Shown in pieces: positions 36,380-43,435 of a stretch of DNA of 64,000 bases. Within the stretch, counting starts at the first letter, position 1, and the number at the start of each line of letters is the position of its first letter. The notes under the pieces were generated by a model. The model saw only the letters and a program-made list of their open reading frames with translations. It was not told the DNA's origin and did no database searches. Origin of the DNA: Kitasatospora herbaricolor. Lineage in GTDB: Bacteria; Actinomycetota; Actinomycetes; Streptomycetales; Streptomycetaceae. The translations under genes were made by a program, and so were the position numbers. Location: NCBI RefSeq assembly GCF_030813695.1, contig NZ_JAUSVA010000002.1, forward strand, positions 3,162,001-3,226,000, read 5' to 3'.

Positions 36380-37377
36380 GCTCCGCCGACCGGCGCCGCG
36401 GCCTGGGCGGCCACCCCCGTGCGCGACGACGCGCCGGGGTGCGCGCCGGGGTGCGTGCCCGTGTGCGCTGTTGCCCCCGCCACGGTCGCGGTGACGTCCT
36501 CGGGGTGCGCCGACGGCTCGGCCGGGGCCGAGAGCTGCGCGGGCAGGCCGGTCGGCAGGTCCACGCCGTTCCCGCCGGCCAGTTGCAGGACGGCCCGGGC
36601 GACCCGGGACACCGCGTCCGGCACCTGCCGGAAGCTCGGGAAGTCGTTGATGTCGACCACCATCGGCCCGTCCGGCCCGAGCAGCACGTCGACGCCGTAG
36701 AGGTCGAGACCGAAGACGGTGCCGACCTCGGCGACTATCCGCTCCACCTCGCGGCCGAGCGGCACCTGGCGCTCCCGGACGGGCCGGCCGGGGTGCAGCG
36801 GCGATGACCGCTCGGTCGCGTACAGCTCGCCGCCGACGCAGTAGACCTTGAGGTCGGTGCCGGAATTGGGGACGTACGGCTGGGCGATCAGCAGGCCTTC
36901 GCCGGCCAGCTCGGGCCCGAGTTCGGCCAGGTGGCCGGGGGTCGGGACGAAGCGCACCGCCCGGCCGGAGCTGCCGTCCGCGGGCTTGACCACCAGCGGG
37001 AACTCGGACTCCGGGATCTCCGCCAGGCGCTCCCAGCGGGCGGCCGCGTACGTCACCGGGACGGGCAGGCCGCTGTTGCGGGCGATCACCGAGGCCAGCG
37101 CCTTGTCCCGGACTCCGCGGATCGAGCGGGCGTCGTTCACCGTGGTGAGGCCGACGGCCGCGGCTGCTTCCAGCAGGGTGAGTCCGGGCCCGCCGGAGAC
37201 CGTCTTGAGCACCCAGGCGTCGTGGCTGCCCGCGCGGACCGCCTCGGAGACCGCGAGCAGCGAGTTCCCGGGACGCAGCACATCCACCTGGTGACCCCAG
37301 GCGGTCAGCCGGCGGACGACGTCCAGCGGCATGCCGTCGTGGCGGTAGTGCTCCTCCACCAGGAAGCAGAGTCTCAT
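36376..37377 (-). CDS. ATP-grasp (RimK-like) ligase, first of a coupled pair
   Basis: 333 residues. A lid-like N-terminal domain (MRLCFLVEEHYRHDGMPLDV) precedes the ATP-grasp core: FPLVVKPADGSSGRAVRFV (phosphate-binding loop), LIAQPYVPNSGTDLKVYCVG, and the Mg-binding VVDINDFPSFRQV. An Ala/His/Thr-rich tail follows. It is paralogous in layout to the downstream gene but clearly diverged, indicating two sequential ligations or a heteromeric enzyme. Start ATG 37375-37377 with GGGGAAC upstream. It is divergent from a GNAT across a 220-bp region, which may hold shared promoters. Confidence 0.86.
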   Translation of the reverse strand: MRLCFLVEEHYRHDGMPLDVVRRLTAWGHQVDVLRPGNSLLAVSEAVRAGSHDAWVLKTVSGGPGLTLLEAAAAVGLTTVNDARSIRGVRDKALASVIARNSGLPVPVTYAAARWERLAEIPESEFPLVVKPADGSSGRAVRFVPTPGHLAELGPELAGEGLLIAQPYVPNSGTDLKVYCVGGELYATERSSPLHPGRPVRERQVPLGREVERIVAEVGTVFGLDLYGVDVLLGPDGPMVVDINDFPSFRQVPDAVSRVARAVLQLAGGNGVDLPTGLPAQLSAPAEPSAHPEDVTATVAGATAHTGTHPGAHPGASSRTGVAAQAAAPVGGA

Positions 37378-37597
37378 CGGTGTTCCCCGTTTTCCCCACC
37401 CGAACGTCCGCCGATCCGGTCCGGCAGAGTTGGTGACGCCCCAGGATGCCACGCGTCGTCAACGCAAGATCGCCCGGACTGTAAGCATTCGGCAACAGTA
37501 GGCCCGAAATGCCCGGGCCGACCAGGTCGCGCCGGCCCGGCGGCGCGGACCCGAAACCGGTGGCAGGACCAGGACAAGCGCTGCTTGGATGCTCGCT

Positions 37598-38473
37598 GTG
37601 ACTTCACTGAACCCCGAACAGCAGCAGCTCGACCCGCGGAGCCGCCACCAGCAGGCCCTGCTCGCCGAGCTGGACGAGTTCTACGACGCGGTGCCGCGCA
37701 AGGGCGCCCGCGCCGAGGACTTCGGCCCGCTCACCCTCTTCGTCCGCGAGGGCGAGGGCTGGCCGTTCTACGCCCGGCCCACCCTGGGCTGGACCGGCGC
37801 CCCCGCCACCGCGGAGGACGTCCGGCGGGTGCTCGCCCGGCAGCGCGAACTCGGGCTGCCGGAGAGCTTCGAGTGGGTGGCCGAGCACACCCCGGGCCTG
37901 CGGGCCGCGATCGAGCAGGCCGGACTGGCCGTCCACGAGCACCCCCTGCTGGTGCTGCCCGAGGGGCAGGACGACGGGCTGGCGCCCGACCCGCTGCCCG
38001 ACGGCGTCCGGGCCCGCGTCCTCGGCGCCGACGACCCCGCGCTCGCCAGCGCCGTCGCCGCCCCCAACCTGGCTTTCGCCGACCCCGGCACGGCGCTCGG
38101 GAAGGCCGGGCCCGCCGAGCTGGCCGAGGCCGCCCTGCAGGCCGTCGCCGAGGGCGCGGTGGAGCGGGCGGCGGCCCGGATCGGGGCGGGAGTGGCCGCC
38201 GTGGCGGCGGTCGTCGAGAACGGTTCGGCACTGTGCTCGGGCCAGTACCAGCGGGTCGGCCCGGTCTGCGAGATCGTCGGGGTCGGCACCCTGCCGTCGG
38301 CGCGCCGGCGCGGGCTCGCACTCGCCGTCACCTCGGCGCTGGTGGCGGACGCCCGGGCGCGCGGCGTCCGGACGGTCTTCCTCTCGGCCGCCGACGAGGA
38401 CGTGGCGCGGATCTACCGCCGGGCCGGGTTCCGGAACACCGCGACCGCGCTGATCGCCGAGCCGGCGTCCTGA
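37598..38473 (+). CDS. GNAT-family acetyltransferase with long N-terminal domain
   Basis: About 291 residues. The N-terminal 130 residues form an extra domain (starting SLNPEQQQLDP, with the strand GWPFYARPTLGW). The C-terminal GNAT carries the acetyl-CoA loop VGTLPSARRRGLALAVTSALV and ends AADEDVARIYRRAGFRNT. The two-domain build resembles tandem-GNAT or FR47-like proteins of Streptomyces. The substrate is unknown. Two starts are possible: ATG 37589 or GTG 37598. The GTG is preferred because family members start near the TSLNPEQ residues. Confidence 0.85.
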   Translation: MTSLNPEQQQLDPRSRHQQALLAELDEFYDAVPRKGARAEDFGPLTLFVREGEGWPFYARPTLGWTGAPATAEDVRRVLARQRELGLPESFEWVAEHTPGLRAAIEQAGLAVHEHPLLVLPEGQDDGLAPDPLPDGVRARVLGADDPALASAVAAPNLAFADPGTALGKAGPAELAEAALQAVAEGAVERAAARIGAGVAAVAAVVENGSALCSGQYQRVGPVCEIVGVGTLPSARRRGLALAVTSALVADARARGVRTVFLSAADEDVARIYRRAGFRNTATALIAEPAS

Positions 38474-38521
38474 GCCCCCGGGCGGGCGGCCGGTCGGACC
38501 GGCCCGCCGTCCGCCGCGGGC

Positions 38522-38543
38522 GGCCCGGGCGACCGCCCGGGCC
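38522..38543. terminator. Short hairpin between convergent GNAT and toxin genes
   Basis: Perfect 10-bp palindrome GGCCCGGGCG/CGCCCGGGCC with a 2-nt centre, in the middle of the convergent gap. It is weaker than other terminators in the window. Confidence 0.5.
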
Positions 38544-38577
38544 GGGCGGCTCCCCCGGCGCGGACCGGCTCCGGCGT

Positions 38578-39000
38578 TCAGTCGGAGTCCTCGTCGTCCT
38601 CGCCGCTGACCTCTTCCTCCTCGGCCTCGTCCACCACCCACGCGGCCAGCCGCTCGGACACCCCGGAGACGCCGATCTTGCCCTCCCGGATGGCCCGTGC
38701 CAGGCTGCGCACCTCGCGGGCGGTGGTCGCGACGGTGCAACCGCTGGCCACCAGGTAGGCGTAGGCGGCGGCGGTGGCGAAGAGTTCGTTCGTGCGCTCC
38801 AGGGCCGGCACCCGGATGAGCTGGTGCATCAGGGCCGCGGCGCGGTCCTGCGGCTCGGGGTAGACGGCGATGTCGAAGATCTCGGCCTGGTGCCGGGCGA
38901 CCGCGGCCAACAGCGATCCGTAGTCGGTGACCTGGGGGTCACCGGGGGTGTACTGCTCCGCGGTCATGAGCAGCCACGAGAGGTCGATCTCCAGGTTCAA
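38578..39000 (-). CDS. Fic-like toxin-antitoxin system toxin component, lacking the Fic catalytic motif
   Basis: 140-residue helical protein of the type annotated as 'Fic family toxin' in Streptomyces. It begins NLEIDLSWLLMTAEQYTPGD, with core DRAAALMHQLIRVPALERTN and then ELFATAAAYAYLV. It ends in an acidic tail VSGEDDEDSD. In active Fic/Doc enzymes this place holds HPFx(D/E)GN(G/K)R. Here it reads RVPALERTN, without the catalytic His, so AMPylation or phosphorylation is doubtful. The TTG start (38998-39000) overlaps the antitoxin stop (TTGA); a later ATG is possible. It is the second gene of a two-gene operon with an RHH antitoxin. Confidence 0.78.
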   Translation of the reverse strand: MNLEIDLSWLLMTAEQYTPGDPQVTDYGSLLAAVARHQAEIFDIAVYPEPQDRAAALMHQLIRVPALERTNELFATAAAYAYLVASGCTVATTAREVRSLARAIREGKIGVSGVSERLAAWVVDEAEEEEVSGEDDEDSD

Positions 39001-39239
39001 CGGCGCACGTCCTGCAGGTCGGCCGGGGAGCGGTCCCCGAACTCGGCCAGGAACGCCGTCTCGTACTCCTTCATGAACTGCGCCGCCGAGTCGACGAAGA
39101 GTCGTCCGGCCTCGCCCATGTCCTGCTGCACGAGCCGTTCGATGTACTGGTTCATGCTGATCCCCTGCTGCTCCGCCCGCTCGCGGGCCATCTCCGCGGT
39201 GGTCGCGTCCACCCGTACGTTCAGCTGCTTCTTGGCCAT
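38997..39239 (-). CDS. Ribbon-helix-helix antitoxin of the Fic-like toxin pair
   Basis: 80 residues. The RHH DNA-binding region is MAKKQLNVRVDATTAEMARE with the second helix QGISMNQYIERLV, like HicB-associated/CopG antitoxins. The C-terminal helix (about 45-80) likely binds the toxin. It would repress its own promoter; a pair of GCTAGC sites lies just upstream. Start ATG 39237-39239; the ribosome site GAAGG is unusually close. It is followed by the toxin with overlapping stop-start. Confidence 0.85.
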   Translation of the reverse strand: MAKKQLNVRVDATTAEMARERAEQQGISMNQYIERLVQQDMGEAGRLFVDSAAQFMKEYETAFLAEFGDRSPADLQDVRR

Positions 39240-39247
39240 GCCTTCAA

Positions 39248-39267
39248 GCTAGCGCTGAACTGCTAGC
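39248..39267 (-). promoter_or_regulatory. Candidate autoregulatory operator of the toxin-antitoxin operon
   Basis: Two palindromic GCTAGC hexamers (39248-39253 and 39262-39267), 14 bp centre to centre, lie directly before the antitoxin start. They fit paired RHH-dimer half-sites. Inferred from position and symmetry. Confidence 0.5.
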
Positions 39268-39549
39268 ACAACAAGGGCGCACGCGCACCGCCCCCGCGCC
39301 CTCCCGTCAACACCCGCGCCGTACCCCGCGCCGCTCCTCCCCCGCGACTGCGCCGTCCCCTCCGTCATGCCCCGGATCAGGCCGGGCCACGCCGACCGGT
39401 GACCGAAAACCGCCCTGGGGCATCCGCCGCCCGGACAGCAGGGGCGAGCCCGCCCGGCGGAGCGCCGGCCTCCACCACCGCGACCGCACTCCACCACCGC
39501 GACCACACTCTGCCCCGGGCCGCCCGGCCCCGGCGGCGCCCGCAGAAGG

Positions 39550-39578
39550 ACTTGAAGAATTCTTCATATTCATAGAAT
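39550..39578 (+). promoter_or_regulatory. Promoter with overlapping palindromic operator of the ArsR operon
   Basis: TGAAGAATTCTTCA (39553-39566) is a perfect 14-bp palindrome in an AT-rich island. It overlaps a TTGA-containing -35 region (39550-39555) that is followed, after 17 bp, by TAGAAT (39573-39578). The first codon of the operon is 49 bp further on. ArsR autoregulation is inferred. Confidence 0.6.
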
Positions 39579-39626
39579 CTGTTGGGCACCGGCAGCGAAC
39601 CCCATCGGCCGGCGTGGAGGTCGGCG

Positions 39627-39821
39627 ATGACGGCGATGTTCGACGAGGAACTGCGCGAGCAGCTCGCCCGCGCCCGCGAGGAGCTGGCCGCCGCCCGGGC
39701 GGCCGCGGACGCCGACGGCGTCCAGGCGTACCTGGGGCGGGTAGCCTCGCTGCTGAGGCTCGCCTCCCAGCACGGGATCGAACTGCCGCACACCGCCGAA
39801 GAGGAACAGGGAGAGAGCTGA
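39627..39821 (+). CDS. Small coiled-coil protein, first gene of the ArsR operon
   Basis: 64 residues, nearly all helix. It contains DEELREQLARAREELAAARA and GRVASLLRLASQHG. The acidic end EEEQGES completes it. There is no Cys or membrane segment. ATG at 39627 follows GGAGG; a second in-frame ATG at 39636 is possible. It lies 2 bp before the arsR start, so it is co-transcribed and probably coupled. Function unknown; it could be a co-regulator of the ArsR protein. Confidence 0.68.
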   Translation: MTAMFDEELREQLARAREELAAARAAADADGVQAYLGRVASLLRLASQHGIELPHTAEEEQGES

Positions 39822-39823
39822 CC

Positions 39824-40213
39824 ATGCCGGTCCCGCTGTACCAGGCGAAGGCGGAGTTCTTCCGCACCCTGGGCCACCCGGCCCGGATCCGGGTGCTGGA
39901 ACTCCTCCAGGACGGCCCCCGCCCGGTGCGCGAGCTGCTCGCCGCGATCGACATAGAGGCGTCCAGCCTCTCCCAGCAACTCGCCGTCCTGCGGCGGACC
40001 CAGCTGGTCACCGCCACCCGCGACGGCAACACCGTGGTCTACGCCCTGAGCACCCCGGACGTGTCGGACCTGCTCCGCGCCGCCCGCACCATCCTCACCG
40101 AGATGATCACTGACCAAGGCCTGCTGCTGGACCAGCTCCGCACCGACGCCGACGGCCACGACCACGCCACGAAAGCCGCCCGCCCCGGCAAGGACAGGAC
40201 CCTGCTCGCATGA
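39824..40213 (+). CDS. ArsR/SmtB-family winged-helix regulator without metal-binding cysteines
   Basis: 129-residue repressor: AKAEFFRTLGHPARIRVLEL (N-terminal helices), recognition helix in ASSLSQQLAVLRRTQLV, and wing TATRDGNTVVYAL. No Cys occurs anywhere, so the alpha3N/alpha5 thiol metal sites of classic ArsR are absent. Another ligand, redox-independent sensing or a purely structural role is implied. The C-terminus has a DGHDHATK His segment. The TGA overlaps the ATG of the next gene (ATGA). A palindrome at the upstream promoter is a likely self-binding site. Confidence 0.88.
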   Translation: MPVPLYQAKAEFFRTLGHPARIRVLELLQDGPRPVRELLAAIDIEASSLSQQLAVLRRTQLVTATRDGNTVVYALSTPDVSDLLRAARTILTEMITDQGLLLDQLRTDADGHDHATKAARPGKDRTLLA

Positions 40214-40398
40214 CCGACCCCACGCCGGACGCCGTGGCCGCAACCGTCGCCGGGGCTCCGCAGGACGCCCGGAACACCGCCCGGAACGACGAGAGGAGCC
40301 GTCGCAAGGCGATGACGATCCGCGCCGTGATCTATATCGCCGCGACCCATCTCTGGGCCGGATTCATGATCCTCGTCTTCACCCTCGGCAAGCGCTGA
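40210..40398 (+). CDS. DUF6126-like single-pass membrane protein
   Basis: 62 residues. A polar Asp/Arg/Ala-rich N-terminus (about 1-35) is followed by one hydrophobic helix (AVIYIAATHLWAGFMILVFT) and a short end GKR, the pattern of the Streptomyces DUF6126 family. Translationally coupled to the ArsR gene by a 4-bp overlap, so it is probably the regulated target or a membrane partner. Function unknown. Confidence 0.8.
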   Translation: MTDPTPDAVAATVAGAPQDARNTARNDERSRRKAMTIRAVIYIAATHLWAGFMILVFTLGKR

Positions 40399-40415
40399 GG
40401 CCGGCCGGGCCGGGC

Positions 40416-40445
40416 CACCGGCTCCCGGCCGGCCGGGAGCCGGTG
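40416..40445 (+). terminator. Terminator of the ArsR operon
   Basis: Perfect 30-bp palindrome (15-bp arms 40416-40430 and 40431-40445), 17 bp after the last stop codon. Confidence 0.75.
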
Positions 40446-40669
40446 CGACTCGCACCCACCCGAAGAACCCGGAAGAAAGAACCACCGACCCTCCCTCCCA
40501 CCGCAGTCCACCCACAAGGGTGCACTGCTTGCGACGCCGGGAGGCGGGCGGCTGGGTTCGCCCCGACAGGCACCGCACCGGACCACCGACGTCCGGACAG
40601 CAAGACGGCCCCCGCCGGGACGGCAATCCCGAACGAGGGCCTGACCAAGCGGGAAGTAGCACCTTCCCC

Positions 40670-41515
40670 ATGGCTGGACCGCATTCCAACGCGCTGTCGC
40701 GCGCCCGCAGTTGGGCGCCGACCTCCGGCGTGCTGCACATCCGCACCCGGCTCACCGCCAACTTCACCGTCGTCGCCAACGCCCTCGCCCAGCGGCGCGG
40801 CAGCGCGGTCACGGTGGGCGTCGCGGTGTACATCCTCTCCCTGCCGGACGGCGCACCCGTCAGCATCGCCGCCCTGCGCGCGCACTTCACCGAGGACGAG
40901 ACCGTCATCTCGCGGGCACTGCGTGACCTGGAGGCGGCGGGCTTCCTGGAGCGGCGGCGCGAGCGCCTGCCCGACGGCATGATCCGCACCCGGACGTACG
41001 CCTACGACCTCCCCGGCCTGGGGCCGTCGACCCCCGGTCCGGCCGAGGCCACCCGGGCGGCCCGCCCTGTTCGCCTGGTCCGCCCGGTCCCACCCGTCCG
41101 ACCAACCCCCGCCGGACCAGCCGGACCGGGCAGCGGCACCCGCCACGCCACCCTCGACGCCTCCGCCGCCGGCACCCGCAGCGCCGCCCGGCCCCGTACG
41201 GGCGCCCGCCCCGGTGCCGCCGGCCGGCGAAGCCGATCCGCTGGCCGTCTCCGTACTCGCCTCGCTGCGCGCCCACGACCCCCGGCTGACGTCTCCCGGC
41301 AGGACGTGGCCCGACTCGCCCCCGCCGAAGTCCCCCTCTCCGCACCCACGTTGCCGCCCGGCGGGGCCGTCCCGCCCTGGCAGACCTGCTACGGCGGCTG
41401 CGAACGCGCCTTCCGCGCCGCCGAACCGGGCCGTTGCCGCGACTGCTCGGGGGTCGACCCGGAGACAGCCCTGCGCACTCTGCTCGGCACCGCGCTGCTC
41501 GGCACCGCGTCCTGA
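40670..41515 (+). pseudogene. Helix-turn-helix protein with two compensating frameshifts and an internal deletion
   Basis: The 281-codon frame has a sound N-terminus (residues 1-120): a helix-turn-helix GVAVYILSLPDGAPVSIAAL and ETVISRALRDLEAAGFLERR with wing RTRTYAYDL. It also has a sound C-terminus, WQTCYGGCERAFRA with GRCRDC, a zinc-finger-like end known in Streptomyces DNA-binding paralogues. Between them the reading shifts: from about 41100 to 41290 the coherent protein (APVPPAGEADPLAVSVLASL and RAHDPRLT) is in the third frame, then returns at VSRQDVARLAP. About 60 residues expected between VARLAP and the zinc-finger segment are missing. The full-length frame might still be translated. 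Confidence 0.65.
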
Positions 41516-41676
41516 CCGGTCCGCCCCCGCCCCGTGGCCCGTGCAGCGTCGCGCCGAGACGCCCCGCGCGCCGGGCAGTCGCCGCACACCCGTGGCAGGC
41601 AGGCCTCAAGGCGATATGACGCCGAGGCCGCGCCGGAATACTTGAACAAACCGCGCGAACAAGCCCGTCGATTTCT

Positions 41677-41973
41677 TCAGTTCTTCGAATTGTCGACGAT
41701 TTCGGCGATCTCCACGAATTCGATGGACGGCGCCGCACCGTAGAGGCCGGTCACGCGCTCGATCAGCTCCGGGGAGAAGAACTGCTCCGCCTCCTCCTTG
41801 GACTCCCAGACGTAGAAGTTGACCGCCTGCTGGTGCTTCTCACTGAAGGTGAAGAACTTGAACCGCACGCCCGGCATGCCTTCGAACATGCCGCGTGCAT
41901 TCCCGGCGACGTCGACGATCCGTGAGCGGTCGAAGCCGCTGGGATAGGAGAAGGTAACGGTGACACCGATCAT
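41677..41973 (-). CDS. YdhR/ABM-like small monooxygenase-fold protein
   Basis: 98 residues with the dimeric alpha-beta barrel pattern: strand MIGVTVTFSYPSGFD, helix VDVAGNARGMFEGMPGVRF, strands FKFFTFSEKHQQAVNFYVWE, and the helix KEEAEQFFSPELIERVTGLYG. It ends in SIEFVEIAEIVD. This is the build of YdhR-type putative monooxygenases, which act on small aromatic or quinone-like substrates or bind heme. No catalytic residue is assigned. ATG 41971-41973 with GGGGAG upstream. The gene and its flanks are noticeably less GC-rich than the surroundings, hinting at acquisition. Confidence 0.8.
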   Translation of the reverse strand: MIGVTVTFSYPSGFDRSRIVDVAGNARGMFEGMPGVRFKFFTFSEKHQQAVNFYVWESKEEAEQFFSPELIERVTGLYGAAPSIEFVEIAEIVDNSKN

Positions 41974-42098
41974 GACTGCTCCCCTGTCGACGGGGTAAGA
42001 TCATCTTTATATTCTACACGGAAGCCGCATTGGTGACCTTGGTGGTAATGACGAATACGCCCACCGGAACCGCCGCCGCCCGGGCGGAGGGACAGGCG

Positions 42099-42608
42099 TC
42101 ACCGCTGCTTGGTCAGGCGGGCGAGCACGCCGCCGTCCGCCGCGGAGACGGTGACCGACGGCGTCATGCCGTTCCCGGCGCCGTCGGCGACGAAGGCGCA
42201 CCAGCCCGGTCCGCCTGCCGGGGCCACCAGCTGTGCCTCGACGCTCCGGCCGCCGAGTTCGACCGTGACCCGGGCCGCCGCCCCCGGCCCCCGGTAGAGG
42301 CCCACGGCCGGCGCCGACGGGCCGTCGCCGAGGACGGTCAACGTGATCTCCCCCGGCGGGACCTGGTCGACCTGAGCGGTCCACAAAGTGGCGCCGCCCG
42401 CCGGTGCGGAGATCTCCGCACCCCGTACCGTCAGCGTCAACTCCCGCCCGCCACCGATGTCGTACGGCTGGCCGACGGCCCGGACGGCGACGCCGGAGCC
42501 CGCAGCCGTCGCGGCCGGCCAGGCCGGGGAGGTGGGCGCCGGGGCGGCCCGGCCCGCGTCACGGGCGCCCGGCCCCAGCAGCAGGCCGGCGGCCCCGCAG
42601 AGCGGCAC
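42099..42608 (-). pseudogene. Exported protein missing its 5' end, head-to-head with the WD40 remnant
   Basis: The readable product is about 169 residues: a hydrophobic start VPLCGAAGLLLG (remains of a signal or membrane anchor), a Pro/Ala linker, then a beta-rich domain with QPYDIGGGRELTLTVRGAEI and EITLTVLGDGPSAPAVG, ending GWCAFVADGAGNGM. The usual basic N-terminus before the hydrophobic core is absent. Upstream sequence is instead antisense to the WD40 fragment that begins at the same point (about 42605). A deletion joining two divergent genes would explain this. A GTG at 42606-42608 could still serve as start. No family was recognised. Confidence 0.5.
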
Positions 42609-43383
42609 CAGGACGGCACCCGGCTCGCCACCAGCGGCCTGGACGGGACGATCCGCATCCGGGAGGTGAGCACGGGCGCCTGCGCCCTGCGACGACCGCC
42701 AGGTGCGCGTCTGGGACCTCACCACGGGTATCTGCACCGCCTCGTTCGCCGGTCACACCCGGCTCGTCACCTCGGTGGCGTTCTCCCCCGACGGAAGCCG
42801 GCTCGCCAGCGGCAGCCGGGACGGCACGGCCAGGATCTGGGACCGGGCGACCTGCACCTGCACCGCCGTCCTCTCCGGCCACACCGGCCCGATCGCCTCG
42901 GTGGCGATCTCCCCGACGGCAGCCAGCTCGCCACCGCCGGCGACGACGGCACCGCCCGCACCTGGGACACCGGCGACGGTGACGCTGCCACGGTGCTCAC
43001 GGGGCACAGCGGCCGGGTGGCCTCGGTGGCGATCGCCCCCGACGGATCGTGGCTCGCCGTCACCGGGCAGGACGGGCGGCTGCGGATCCAGGACCGGCGC
43101 ACCGGCGCCATGGCCGCGCCGGCACCCACACCGGCCAGGTGAAGGCGGTCGCCGTCGCCCCCGACGGCCGCTGGCTCGCCAGCGGCGGCAACGACCGGAC
43201 TGTGCGGATCTGGGACCGCACGGCCGGCCGGCCGGCCGCGCTGCTGCGGTTCGAAGGGCAGGCGGACGCCTGCGCCTGGACCCCTGACGGCCGTGGACCC
43301 GCCGTGGGCGGCGCCCACGGGCCCGGGCTGTACGCGTTCCGCCCGGGCGCCCTCGGCCCCTGGCCGCCCGCCCCGCGAACGCC
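42603..43383 (+). pseudogene. Decayed WD40 beta-propeller gene
   Basis: At least five WD40-like blades can be read but in changing frames. First comes DGTRLATSGLDGTIRI, then VRVWDLTTGICTASFAGH and SGSRDGTARIWDRATC in the next frame. After a one-base slip near 42915 come SQLATAGDDGTARTWDT and GRVASVAIAPDGSWLA. After another slip near 43120 come HTGQVKAVAVAPDGRWLA and NDRTVRIWDRTAGRP. There is no start codon or N-terminal domain. The parent was probably a WD40 protein, possibly a membrane Ser/Thr kinase with a propeller, of which only the C-terminal blades remain. Confidence 0.8.
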
Positions 43384-43421
43384 GACGGGCGGTGGGCGAG
43401 TACGTCCGCCCACCGCCCGTC
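43384..43421 (-). terminator. Terminator after the m5U methyltransferase gene
   Basis: Perfect 15-bp stem (43384-43398 with 43407-43421), 8-nt loop, 15 bp past the stop. Confidence 0.75.
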
Positions 43422-43435
43422 CGTGCCGGGGCGCG

